This document shows, piece by piece, positions 17,119-26,900 of a stretch of DNA of 64,000 nt. How positions within the stretch are numbered: position 1 is the stretch's first letter; each line of letters starts with the position of its first letter. The DNA lies in contig DJHS01000054.1 in assembly GCA_002433235.1 (NCBI GenBank), positions 1 through 64,000 of the forward strand, in the 5' to 3' direction. The position numbers and the translations under genes were made by a program. Source of the DNA: UBA6614 sp002433235. GTDB taxonomy: Bacteria > Verrucomicrobiota > Verrucomicrobiia > Limisphaerales > UBA1100. The notes under the pieces were generated by a model that saw only the letters and a list, made by a program, of their open reading frames with translations, did no database searches and was not told where the DNA came from.

Positions 17119-18258
17119 GTGAGGAGGGGGTTCTTTTTTCTATTTCTGATGGTGGTGACGTGTGCCGGGCTGGGGCAGACACGTCGGCCGAATCCTGCGG
17201 AGGTGATTGTTTCCGCCGAGCAGGAAGAGTTTTTACGGCAATCGCGGGATGCTGTTTTGCAGGGGGACATGGATGAGGCGTTGCGTCTGGCCACACGGGC
17301 GGTGATGGCGGATCAAACGAATTTCGTGGGGTATCATTTTCGCGGAGAACTGAACGACCGGTTGCGAAGGTTTGATGCGGCGGTTTTGGATTTTGGGATG
17401 GGTTATCAGTATGCGCCGCATCGATTGGACTTGTTGCGCATGCGGGCACGGGCACAGTTCAAGGCGGGGCGGTTGCAGGATGCCATCTCGGACTGGAAAT
17501 TGTTCGTGGAGCGGCAACAGGACGCATCGCAGGCCCCCTATCTCTTCACGCTGGGCATTGCGCAGGCGATCGTGGGGGACAATGAGGCAGCGCGAAAACA
17601 ATTTGAGTGGTACGACGTGGTGCAAAGCAATGATGCGGAGGCGGCAGCTTGGCATTTCCTAGCAGTGGCACGGCACTCGGGGCTGGGGGCGGCGCGCGAG
17701 CGGATGCTGGAAGTTTCGGAGGAGGAAAAGCGGATTCCGATGATGCAGGTTTACTCGATGTTCAAGGGGGAACTTCGGCCGGGCCGGGTGTTGGCGGCGG
17801 CCCGTTCAGGAGAGCCCGCGGAGAGGGAACTGGCGCGGGCAATGTTTTATGCAGATCTTTACTTGGGGATTTTTTATGAGGCTACGGGAGAGCCGGGGCT
17901 GGCGCGCCTTTATTTGCGGCGGGCGGAAGAGGCGAAGGAGTTTGGCGACATGACTCTGGACTACATGCGCGAGGTAGCGCGGGTGTTTGGGGATGAAATG
18001 GAACGGCGCGAGGCGGTGGCGATGGAAGCGGAAATGGCATCTTCGCCGGAGCATGCGGCGGTAATGAAATGGCGCAAGCGATCCATCGCGGCGGGGATTG
18101 GCGTGCTCTTGTGGCTGGGCATCCGGCTTTATCCTTGGGTGCGGCAGTGGCAGCCCCAGCGGGGCCGTCGCCGAAATGAGCTGGTGGAAGATTCCACGGA
18201 AGACCGATTGGAGCGGGAGCCGGAGTTGGTTACCTCTGGCGAAGAAGGCTCGACATAA
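17119..18258 (+). CDS. TPR protein with C-terminal membrane anchor (second of the pair)
   Basis: It uses a GTG start that begins a signal-like hydrophobic segment ending in CAGLGQ. TPR repeats follow, then the family segments AAWHFLAVAR, RIPMMQVYSMFKGELRPGRVL and FYADLYLGIFYEATGE shared with the preceding gene. Unlike that protein it has a single membrane helix near residues 318-335, followed by a charged tail of about 45 residues. The 379-residue product is therefore probably anchored in the inner membrane with its TPR part outside. It forms a tandem pair 63 bases apart and is followed by a good terminator. Confidence 0.75.
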   Translation: MRRGFFFLFLMVVTCAGLGQTRRPNPAEVIVSAEQEEFLRQSRDAVLQGDMDEALRLATRAVMADQTNFVGYHFRGELNDRLRRFDAAVLDFGMGYQYAPHRLDLLRMRARAQFKAGRLQDAISDWKLFVERQQDASQAPYLFTLGIAQAIVGDNEAARKQFEWYDVVQSNDAEAAAWHFLAVARHSGLGAARERMLEVSEEEKRIPMMQVYSMFKGELRPGRVLAAARSGEPAERELARAMFYADLYLGIFYEATGEPGLARLYLRRAEEAKEFGDMTLDYMREVARVFGDEMERREAVAMEAEMASSPEHAAVMKWRKRSIAAGIGVLLWLGIRLYPWVRQWQPQRGRRRNELVEDSTEDRLEREPELVTSGEEGST

Positions 18259-18289
18259 TCCCGAGATTCCGCTTCAACGACCTTCACCC

Positions 18290-18314
18290 GCCGCTCCTCA
18301 CGGGCGGCTTTTTT
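18290..18314 (+). terminator. Rho-independent terminator after the TPR pair
   Basis: A 7-bp stem (GCCGCTC with GGGCGGC, one G-T pair, 5-base loop) is followed by six T. It lies 32 bases after the TPR gene stop and 14 bases before the next start. Confidence 0.8.
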
Positions 18315-18327
18315 ATCGTCGCGACAA

Positions 18328-19740
18328 ATGGGCAAGGCCACAGACATTCGAGTCGTTGGGGCGCGGTTGTATTTTCTGCCGGTCCACACGCGCATGCCTT
18401 TAAAGTTTGGGGGGGAAACGGTGACCTTTGTCACCTGCGCCCGGGCCTGCCTGACGGTGCGGGGCAAGGATGGCCGTACGGCGGTGGGTTGGGGGGAAAC
18501 GCCCCTTAGCGTGACGTGGGTATGGCCGAGCACGCTGGGTTATGAGGAGCGCCATCAGGCGATGCGTGCCCTTTGCAAGAAGCTGGCCCAGGCTTGGGCG
18601 GACTGGGATTGCTGGGGGCAAGCAATGGAGGTGGGGCAGGATTTTATTGATGAGGCGCTGCCCGGTCTTTTGGCGGAATTAAATGAAGGGCGCCCGGAGC
18701 CGATGCCTTGGCTGGGTGCCTTGGTGTGTTGCTCGGTTTTTGACCAGGCACTTCACGACGCATTTGGAAAAATCCACGGGAAAGATGTGTACGGGATGTA
18801 TGATGCGGAACACATGAGCCGGTCGCTGGAGGATTTTCTGGAAGCGGAAGGGGCCGTTTCGTTCAAGGGACTGCATCCGGCGGATTTCATGGTGGCATCA
18901 CCACCAGCCCGGCTTCGGGCATGGCACTTGGTGGGAGGAGTGGATCCACTGAGCAAGGAAGACCTGACAGGGAGTGAACCGGAGGACGGATATCCGATCT
19001 TGTTGGCCGACTGGATTCAGGAGGACGGCTTGAAATGTTTAAAGATAAAGCTGCGTGGAAACGACGCGGCCTGGGACTATGAGCGGGTGACGAGGGTGGG
19101 GGAGATCGCGGTGGCACATGGAGTGGACTGGTTGACAACCGATTTCAACTGCACGGTGACCGAACCGGCCTACGTGAACGAAATCTTGGATCGGCTTTGC
19201 GTGGAGCATCCGCGTATTTATGGAATGCTGTTATACGTGGAGCAGCCTTTTCCATATGAGCTGGAAAAGGAACGGATCGATACCCACAGTTGCAGCGCGC
19301 GCAAGCCGCTGTTTCTGGATGAAAGTGCGCATGACTGGAAGCATGTGCGGCTGGGGCGGCAGTTGGGCTGGACGGGGGTGGCCTTGAAAACCTGCAAGAC
19401 ACAGACGGGCGCGTTGCTGAGTGCCTGTTGGGCCAAGGCTCACGGGATGACGTTGATGGTGCAGGACTTGACCAATCCCATGCTGGCGCAGGTGCCTCAT
19501 GTTCGATTGGCGGCGCACGTGGGAACGATCATGGGGGTGGAGACTAATGCGATGCAGTTTTACCCGGAGGCATCGACGGCGGAGGCCGCGGTCTTGCCGG
19601 GCATTTATCGACGCCGCAATGGGTGTGTGGATGTTGGGGAGTTGGCGGGAGCGGGCTTTGGTTATGGCGCCGCGGTTGAGGGCAGGGAATTGCCGGAGGT
19701 GGCTTTGGCGTGTGGAGAGCAGGGGGATTCCGGCTTGTGA
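18328..19740 (+). CDS. Enolase-superfamily enzyme (mandelate racemase / muconate-lactonising type)
   Basis: This 470-residue protein has the capping domain followed by the TIM barrel of the superfamily. The acid/base K-x-K motif is at K239 and K241. The probable metal ligands are D272 (TTDFN), E305 (VEQPF) and D331 (LDES), and K354 lies at the end of the sixth strand. That set matches the muconate-lactonising / dipeptide-epimerase subgroup. It is longer than the usual 360-400 residues because of an enlarged N-terminal half. There is no signal peptide. The substrate is unknown. The last codons overlap the start of the conserved upstream element at 19736. Confidence 0.85.
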   Translation: MGKATDIRVVGARLYFLPVHTRMPLKFGGETVTFVTCARACLTVRGKDGRTAVGWGETPLSVTWVWPSTLGYEERHQAMRALCKKLAQAWADWDCWGQAMEVGQDFIDEALPGLLAELNEGRPEPMPWLGALVCCSVFDQALHDAFGKIHGKDVYGMYDAEHMSRSLEDFLEAEGAVSFKGLHPADFMVASPPARLRAWHLVGGVDPLSKEDLTGSEPEDGYPILLADWIQEDGLKCLKIKLRGNDAAWDYERVTRVGEIAVAHGVDWLTTDFNCTVTEPAYVNEILDRLCVEHPRIYGMLLYVEQPFPYELEKERIDTHSCSARKPLFLDESAHDWKHVRLGRQLGWTGVALKTCKTQTGALLSACWAKAHGMTLMVQDLTNPMLAQVPHVRLAAHVGTIMGVETNAMQFYPEASTAEAAVLPGIYRRRNGCVDVGELAGAGFGYGAAVEGRELPEVALACGEQGDSGL

Positions 19741-19852
19741 ATAAGTTTGGAATAGAAAAGTGCTGATGTACAATGGGTGGTGCCGACTAATGGGCGTGGA
19801 CTTGTCTCGGCGGGCCGGATTTCACTTGAATTGAGGATTTCCTAAAGGCGTC
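19736..19852 (+). promoter_or_regulatory. Conserved 117-nt upstream element, copy A
   Basis: It aligns without gaps to 27420-27536, with about 80 of 117 positions the same by hand count. Strictly conserved blocks are GTGAATAAGTTTGGAATAGA, AGTGCTGATG, TGCCGACTAATGGG, GGCCGG, TTTCA and GGCGTC, all at identical spacing. It lies 52 bases upstream of a large TPR gene that begins an ExbB/ExbD operon. It is likely to be a promoter with operators or a structured RNA leader. Confidence 0.75.
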
Positions 19853-19903
19853 AATCCAGCCGGGGGGGAGTTGTTTCGCGGTGGATTTGAATGGGAGTTT
19901 TTT

Positions 19904-22642
19904 ATGTTGAAAGTCATGTTTGGTGATCGATTTTGGGTTCATGCGGCCGTTGTGCTGGCTGCGGTTGGTTTTGTGTTTGGGCCGGGTCAAGCTGGGGTGC
20001 GGGCGCAGGACAGTGAGGCGGAGGCGGCTTACGAAGCGGCCGCGGGGTTGTTTAACCTGGGCCTTTGGGAACAGGCGGCGGCGGCGTACAAGGAATATTT
20101 CAAGAAACATCCGCGCCACACGCTGGCGGGGCACGCGCATTTTGGCTTGGGCTTGTGCCATTTCAACATGAAGGACTATGCCTCGGCCGCCGCGGAATTG
20201 AAGGCGGCCACGGGCAGCAAGGGGCCGGACAAAGTGGAGGCCAACCTGTATCTGGGGCAGGCCTTGATGCTCAAGCAGCCGGCAGTGCCGAAGGATGCAG
20301 AGACGGCATTTGAGGCTTCGTTGAAGACGCTGGGGTTTGCCAAGAAAGGATTCATCGATCGCGAGTGGGACAGTGCCAGCGTGAAGAGTTGGCTGGAAGA
20401 GAAGGAGAACGAGAAGAAGAAGCCGCTGGCGGCGGATGTTTTTATTGGCCTACTGGAGTCGACTTATCTGCAGGGCGACTGGAAATCGGTGGTGCGGAAG
20501 TCCGAGGCATTTGAGGGCTTGGCAAAGGGCTCGGGCGTGGAACAACGGACACGCGTGTTGGCGGGCGAGGCGCAGGAACAGCTGGAGAATTTCGAGGCGG
20601 CGGCGGTGGCATACAAGGCAGCGTCGGAATTGAAGGGCAATGATGCGGCGGAGGCCTTGTTCCGGCTGGGGATCGTGAGACTGAACAACCTGAAGAGTTT
20701 CGAGGCGGCGGCGGAGAATTTTAATGCTTTTGCCGACAAATACAGGTCCAACCCCAAGCGGCCGGACGCGGCTTTCAATGAGGCGTTGTGCTATTATCAG
20801 AGTTACTTTGGTGGGAAGAAGGAGCACTTGGGGAAGGCGGTGGAGACGTTCGGGGGATTTGCCCGTACGCATCCCCAGCATAAGATGGCGGACACGGCAC
20901 AGTATTATGTGGGTCGTTTGGAGCACACGCGGGAAAACTGGGCGGCCACGATCAAGGCCTTGGAGCCATTGATGAAGGAAGAGGTGGATCCGGCGTTTGA
21001 CCAGTTGGTGTTCCTCGTGGCCGACAGTTATCACCGGATGCGGAACTGGGGGAAATCCGCGGAGTTGTACATGAAGTTTGCGAAGGGCAATGAGGGCGCG
21101 TTGAATGCCGATGTGGCCCTGCACAACGCGGGGGTGTCCTTTTCCAACTTGAGCAAGCCAGACACGGAGATGGCAATCACGGCCTATGAGTTGCTGGATG
21201 CAAAGTGTCCGGGTAGTCCGCACCTGCCCAGCGCTCGGCTGAAGCTGGGGATCATCCATTACGAGGCTGGCCGTTTTGATGAGGCTCAAAAGCCGCTGGC
21301 GAAGATTCCCGCCAACCATCCGTTAAAGGCTGATGGCGACTATTATCTGGCGTGGACGGAACTGGACAACAAGCGTCCGGCGGCGGCGGCGGCCCGTTTT
21401 GAGGCGCTTGGGGAACGTTTGGCCAAGGCGGGGGGAAACCATCGATTGGTTCCGTTGTGCCGGCTTTACCAAGGCATTTCTGAATTTGAGGGGCGCAAAT
21501 TCACCGCTTCGGCGCAGACCTTGGGCCAGTTTGTGACGGGATTTCCAGAGCACGAGAAGCTCGATGAGGCGGCGTTTAACATGGGGCTGGCCCAGATGCA
21601 GCTTCGCAAGTGGGACGACGCCATCAAGAGTTTTGACATTGTCCCGAAAAACTCGGCCATCCACGATCGCGCGCTTTATCAGGCGGCATGGAGCCAGCGC
21701 GAGGCCGGCAAGCCCGCGGAGGCGATCCCCTATTACAAGGCATTTCTGGAGCAACACGCGGACAGCGGGCTGGCCAACAACGTGGCTTTGGAATTGGCGG
21801 AAGTGGAGTTTGAGGTAGGCGGCGAAAATGGCGGTGAAGACGCCGTGGCGCGCTTGACCAAGTTGTTGGCCGGAAAGCCCAACCCGGATCTGCGCCGGTT
21901 GGCCCTTTACAGGCTGGGCATTGTGCAGTTCAGCCGTAAGCAATACCCGGCCTCGGCGAAGGCGTTTGAAGGCTTGCTGGAGGATCCTGCCGCGGCCTTG
22001 GTGGTTTCCACCGCGTGGCAGGCAGGGGAGGCGCGCCGAAACATGGCGCTTACCGCGAGCGGAGATGCGGGCAAGGCCGCGGAGTACAAGGCCGCGTTGG
22101 CCAATTATCAGGCTGCGTTGGCGGCCAAGGCACCGCCGAATGACGTGGGCCAGCTTCGGCTCCAGCAGCAGGCATTGTTGCGCGTGGGCCAGATGTTTGG
22201 CGCGCTGGAGGATTGGAAAAACTCGAATGCCTCCTTCCAGTCATTCATCAAGGATAATCCGCAACATGAGCTCGTTCGCACCGCCTACCTTGGCATGGGC
22301 TGGTCCATGCAGAACGAGGAGAATTATCAGGAGGCCATCGCGGCTTATGAGAAGACTGTGTCCGAGGGGGTGAGGGATGACACCGGTGCCCGCGCACAGT
22401 TTCTACTCGGCGAATGCTACTTCGAGAAAAAGGAATTTGAGAAGGCGATCATTGAGTTTGCGAAGGTGGAAGCGCTGTATGCCTTCCCGGACTGGCAGTC
22501 CAAGGCGGCCTATGAGATGGCGCAGGCACTGCTGCGGCAGGACAAAAAAGACAGGGCGCGCGAACAGTTCGAGCGCCTGATCAAGCGGTATCCAGATACC
22601 AACGCCGCCAACGCCGCCGCCGAGGAGTTAAAAAACCTCTAG
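19904..22642 (+). CDS. Large exported TPR protein, first operon
   Basis: ATG 19904 starts a signal peptide that ends at VRAQ (about residue 35); a TTG upstream is in frame but leads no signal. The remaining 877 residues are TPR units of about 34-38 residues, rich in the outer-membrane assembly (BamD/YbgF-like) type pattern with ALxxLGxxxxxxxxYxxAxxxFxxFxxxYPxH. It is clearly paralogous to the TPR protein at 27671. It is the first gene of an operon with ExbB, ExbD and a vWA giant protein. It probably forms a periplasmic superhelix contacting the energised complex or outer-membrane partners. Confidence 0.85.
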   Translation: MLKVMFGDRFWVHAAVVLAAVGFVFGPGQAGVRAQDSEAEAAYEAAAGLFNLGLWEQAAAAYKEYFKKHPRHTLAGHAHFGLGLCHFNMKDYASAAAELKAATGSKGPDKVEANLYLGQALMLKQPAVPKDAETAFEASLKTLGFAKKGFIDREWDSASVKSWLEEKENEKKKPLAADVFIGLLESTYLQGDWKSVVRKSEAFEGLAKGSGVEQRTRVLAGEAQEQLENFEAAAVAYKAASELKGNDAAEALFRLGIVRLNNLKSFEAAAENFNAFADKYRSNPKRPDAAFNEALCYYQSYFGGKKEHLGKAVETFGGFARTHPQHKMADTAQYYVGRLEHTRENWAATIKALEPLMKEEVDPAFDQLVFLVADSYHRMRNWGKSAELYMKFAKGNEGALNADVALHNAGVSFSNLSKPDTEMAITAYELLDAKCPGSPHLPSARLKLGIIHYEAGRFDEAQKPLAKIPANHPLKADGDYYLAWTELDNKRPAAAAARFEALGERLAKAGGNHRLVPLCRLYQGISEFEGRKFTASAQTLGQFVTGFPEHEKLDEAAFNMGLAQMQLRKWDDAIKSFDIVPKNSAIHDRALYQAAWSQREAGKPAEAIPYYKAFLEQHADSGLANNVALELAEVEFEVGGENGGEDAVARLTKLLAGKPNPDLRRLALYRLGIVQFSRKQYPASAKAFEGLLEDPAAALVVSTAWQAGEARRNMALTASGDAGKAAEYKAALANYQAALAAKAPPNDVGQLRLQQQALLRVGQMFGALEDWKNSNASFQSFIKDNPQHELVRTAYLGMGWSMQNEENYQEAIAAYEKTVSEGVRDDTGARAQFLLGECYFEKKEFEKAIIEFAKVEALYAFPDWQSKAAYEMAQALLRQDKKDRAREQFERLIKRYPDTNAANAAAEELKNL

Positions 22643-22666
22643 CCAGAGCCTTTGCAAATCCCGCAC

Positions 22667-23524
22667 ATGGAAAAAATCAAATCCCACTTCCTTGTGGCCG
22701 TGCATTGCGCGGCACTTTTGTTTCTGGCGACGGACATCGTGGCCGCGCCGGCTACCAACGCTTCCCCGGCACAACCAGAGGTGGTGGAGACTGAACCCGG
22801 CGAGGAAACCCAAACCAAGACCCAGAAATCCATGTGGGATCTGGTGAGGGCCGGCGGAGCGGTGATGTGGGCGTTGGGTGCGCTGGCGCTGTACGGATTT
22901 TATACCGCGGGTTCGCTAATCTACGTCATCCTGTTTTCCAACGATGCTACCAAGGACAAGAAATTGGTGGGTGATCTTGTGGACTCCGGGGCATCTGCGC
23001 ACGAAGTCTTGGAGGCTGAAATTCAGCGGCGCGACAAGGCGGCCTTTCCCCGCATTTGTGAGGCGGCACTGGAAGAGTCTGGCGGCGGCAAGCCAGCCAT
23101 GGAGGATGCGCTGGTCAACGAGGGAGCCATTCAGTTGGGTTCCTTGAAGCGAGGCTTGCGCCCGCTGCAGATCGTGGTGGCAGTGGCGCCCCTGCTGGGC
23201 TTGCTGGGCACGGTGTATGGCATGATCTCCTCGTTCCAGAGCGTGGAAATCGCTGGCGCTGGTGGCGACAAGGTGGAGCTTCTTTCACGCGGCATCTACG
23301 AAGCATTGGTCACCACCGCCACGGGCCTGACTGTGGCGATTCCCTTCCTCCTCCTGTACCACTGGCTGGGTCGGCGGGTGGACGAAATTGGTGTTAATTT
23401 GAATCGACATTCCAAGGTATTCTTGGAAGCATTCACCTCTGGCGGCCAAAGGGGGTCCACTACAACAACCCAAGAAGCCGCCGTACCGCCGGATGCCCTG
23501 CAACCGGCACACAGCGCCGAGTGA
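22667..23524 (+). CDS. ExbB/TolQ/MotA-family proton channel subunit (operon 1)
   Basis: The 285-residue product has an N-terminal signal-like helix (residues 9-26), a short acidic/Pro-containing periplasmic stretch, then three helices of the ExbB/TolQ fold. The last two helices carry the family segments VAPLLGLLGTVYGMISSF and EALVTTATGLTVAIPFLLLYHWL. It starts 24 bases after the TPR gene and ends 1 base before the ExbD-like gene. With ExbD it should use the proton-motive force to drive a partner protein. I use ATG 22667, not an upstream TTG. Confidence 0.92.
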   Translation: MEKIKSHFLVAVHCAALLFLATDIVAAPATNASPAQPEVVETEPGEETQTKTQKSMWDLVRAGGAVMWALGALALYGFYTAGSLIYVILFSNDATKDKKLVGDLVDSGASAHEVLEAEIQRRDKAAFPRICEAALEESGGGKPAMEDALVNEGAIQLGSLKRGLRPLQIVVAVAPLLGLLGTVYGMISSFQSVEIAGAGGDKVELLSRGIYEALVTTATGLTVAIPFLLLYHWLGRRVDEIGVNLNRHSKVFLEAFTSGGQRGSTTTTQEAAVPPDALQPAHSAE

Positions 23525-23525
23525 G

Positions 23526-23942
23526 ATGAAAATGATCGAAGCCCCAGCCGTGGAGGAATCGGGTCTGGACGTGGCCCCGATGATCGATATTCTCTTCACG
23601 CTCATTATCTTCTTTCTGGCGACCACCACCTTCCAAGCGCAGGAACGCGAGGAGCAAATCAAGCTGCCGCGCCATGGTGGCTCGTCCATCAGCAGCAAGG
23701 ATCGCCCCTATGTGATCAACGTCACCAAGGACGGCACCTACATTGTGCGGACCGAGACGCTTACCTTGCCGGAACTCCGCGACTCGCTGGAAATGGAATT
23801 TAAGGAAAACCCCGAGCGCAAGGTTCTCATCCGAGGCGATGGCGACGCACTACACAGCCAGAGCACAGCCGCCCTGGCCGCCGCCAGTAATGCCGGCTTC
23901 AGTGAAGCCAAAATTGCGTGGGACACTAGCACTGTCAAGTAA
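23526..23942 (+). CDS. ExbD/TolR-family protein (operon 1)
   Basis: A 138-residue protein with one membrane helix (residues 17-38), segment VAPMIDILFTLIIFFLATTTF. D21 is the conserved proton-carrying aspartate of ExbD/TolR. The rest is a small periplasmic domain ending with the family pattern of alternating strand and helix (KVLIRGDGDALH, then AALAAASNAG). The start is ATG 23526, 1 base beyond the ExbB stop. Confidence 0.93.
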   Translation: MKMIEAPAVEESGLDVAPMIDILFTLIIFFLATTTFQAQEREEQIKLPRHGGSSISSKDRPYVINVTKDGTYIVRTETLTLPELRDSLEMEFKENPERKVLIRGDGDALHSQSTAALAAASNAGFSEAKIAWDTSTVK

Positions 23943-23958
23943 GCCGCCCGTAGCGACC

Positions 23959-26900
23959 ATGAAACTCCAACTCAGAGGCATCTGGAACATCATCGAGTGG
24001 GGCTTCGAGTATCTTGCCGACCGGCTGGGTATTCGCCGGCGACACGTCGTCTTTGGGTTGGTTGTCCTGTTCATCTCTGCAATTTTCACTGGCTGGTATA
24101 TCTACGAAAAGAACTGGACCATCATTGGCACTAAACGCACCGGGGGAACCCGCAAAGTGCTGACGCTGGCACTGGATGGCGAGGCCTCCGCCGTGCAGCA
24201 GATGAGCCAAGAAATTCGGTCTTCCATCCTTGAGACACCCATGGCCGCGGCCTCGTCCCAATCCGCCGCCCAATCTAACTCCGGGGCCAGCGCCGCCGCG
24301 CGCAGTACGCCGCAAAACACAGATGCCCAATCCGCCGCTGCAGCCGGGGCAAGTTCACCCAGCGCTCCCGCGGCGGCTGGTGCCACCAGCAACTTTACCC
24401 CTACCGTTTCCTCATCCTCCAGCGCTCGTGTGGAATCCGGCCAGGCGCGCGCTGAGAACAGCCAGCAAATGCAGCCCGCGTCCACCCAGTCCGTGGCGCA
24501 GCAGGCATCCGGTATAAACGCCGCGCGCAGCACGCCGCAAAGCACTTCCTCCCAATCCGCTGCTGCCGCCAATGCCCCCTCGTCCAGTGCGGCCACCGCC
24601 TCGGGCGCAAGTGATTCGTTGGCGCCCACCGCCGCATCGGCACAGGCTAGGGTTGTCACCGGTCAGGCCCGAGCAGAGACCAGTCAACAAATGACCGCGC
24701 CCAGTTCGCAAAGCACTGCCCAGTCCGCAATCGGCAGCAATGCCGCCAGAAGTACCCCGCAGGATGCCTCCGCCCAGTCTGCCTCCGCTGCTAGTAGTGC
24801 GACCCCTAATTCCTTGAGTGCCTCCGGAGCCAGTGCCTCCATTGCACCCTCGGCTTCCAGTGCCCGTGCTGTGGATTCCTCTGTGGCGGCCACGGGCGCG
24901 CGCGCGGAGACCAGCCAGAAAATGGCCTCGGCCACCTCACAATCCATCTCGCAATCCGCCACGGGATTAAACGCAGCCCGCAGCAGCCCGCAGTCGTCCG
25001 GCGCGCAGTCCGCCGCCTCTGCTTCCAGTGCGGCATCCCAGAACAATCCCACGGCGTCAGCCACGGGAGCCAGTACCGCGTTTACACCTTCCAACTCCGG
25101 CGCACGGGCTTCGACCTCTGCCGTGCAGAGCAATAGTGCCCGGGCGGATTCCAGCAGCCAATCCATGTCAGGGGCCGCTTCCCAATCCATGGCACAAGCT
25201 TCCAGTAGCGCGCAGGGCACGGCCCGCAACAGCCCGGCTGGAGGTGCCAGCCACGCGTCGGGATCGGCCAATGCGCGGAGTGCATCCACCACGGTTTCTG
25301 GGTCCGGAGCCAGCGGGGCCTTTGTGCCGTCGGCTTCCGGCATGCGAGCCTCGGCCTCGTCGGTGCAAAGCAACGGGGCACGCGCGGAGACCGGGAGAGC
25401 AATGTCCGGCGCTTCTTCGCGATCGCTGGCGCACGCGTCCACCAGCGCGGGAGGAGCGACCAGGAACAGTCCCGCGGCTACGGCCAGTCAGACGGGTGGA
25501 TCGGCGGCAGCCCGAAACGCCACCACCGCTGTTTCTGGCTCTGGCGCCGGTGCCACGTTTTCGCCATCGGCTTCCGGTGCACGTGCCTCGGTGTCTGCGG
25601 TTCGCAGCAATGGAGCACGCGCCGTGGCGGGCCGATCGATGTCTGGGGCCTCCTCGCAATCCATGGCCCGTGCATCCAGCGGCTCGGGTGGAGCGGCCCG
25701 CAACAGTCCGGCGGCATCCGCGGGAGCAGCGGGTGGCTCGGCTCAGGCAAGCAATGCGGCTGCGGCGGTTTCCGGTTCAGGGATAAGGGGCAGCTTTTCG
25801 CCGTCAGCTTCCGGCGCTCGCGCGGCAACTTCAGGGATTCACAGTGGAATGGCCCGGGCAGTTGCTGGCCGATCGATGTCTGGGGTCTCCTCGCAATCCA
25901 TGGCACAGGCCTCGACCAATGCGCAGGGATCGGCTCGCAACAGTCCGGTGGGAGCAACGGGGCAGCCAACGGGTTCCGCCAGCGCGATCAACGTGGCGAG
26001 TTCGGTTTCCGGCGCGGGCACGAGCGCGACGTTTGCGCCCTCGGTCTCGGGCTTGCGCGCCTCGGCTTCCGGCGTGCGCACCAATCCAGCCCGCGCGGTG
26101 GCAGGCAGAACGATGGCCCGTGCGCCTTCCCAGAATTTTGCGCAGGCAACAGCCAATGCCTTGAACTCGGCCAGGGTTGGGCCCGCCGCGATGTCCTCAC
26201 GGATGGCCGGTTCGGCGCGTGCCAGCAATCCCTCAACGGCAGTGGCGGGGACTGGGGCGAGTGCTTCCTTCCGGCCGTCTTTGGCGGATGGATCGGCTAC
26301 TCAGGTGGCCTCGGCTAGGCCCTCGGGCGGGAGTACTCCCAAGCCCACGCCTACGCCCGGTGGATCTAGGCTGGGCGGTGATGCGGTGAACACGGATCAA
26401 GTGATGATTCAGGTGGATACCCAGTCGCTGTCCCGGCCCGTGGAGGATTTTACCAGCGTGCGCAGCCGGCCGGTCTCGGCGTTCCGGCCACGGACCGTTT
26501 CCTCGGCGTCATCCGCGGTGGCTAGCGTTCCCGAGCAGACTAACAACACGCCCGGCACATTTACGCCGACGGCCGCCCCGGTGCGGCGTCCGGTTCCGAC
26601 GTTGGTGGATGTGCGGCCGCCACCACCGCCGCCGGTGCAAGTCGCCCAGGCAAAGCCGGAGGAGATTGAGCCCGTGCGCACACGACCCGTTGCGACTCCC
26701 CCGGAATCGGTTCAGGACAACACCACCCCGGATTCGAACGAAGGTCTGTCCGCTGTTGAAATTTTTCGTACGCAAGGTTTTAACACCAGGGCCGAGGGCA
26801 AGGGGAAGGACTTTGTGTTCATCATCGACAGGTCGAGCAGCATGTCCGAGGACGACCGGTTGAATGCGGCCAAGCAGGCTCTGACCCGGTCCTTGGAGAA

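Noticed and set aside
24241..26300. CRISPR-like or minisatellite array
   Set aside because: The repeats are in one open coding frame with diverging units and no constant spacer length.
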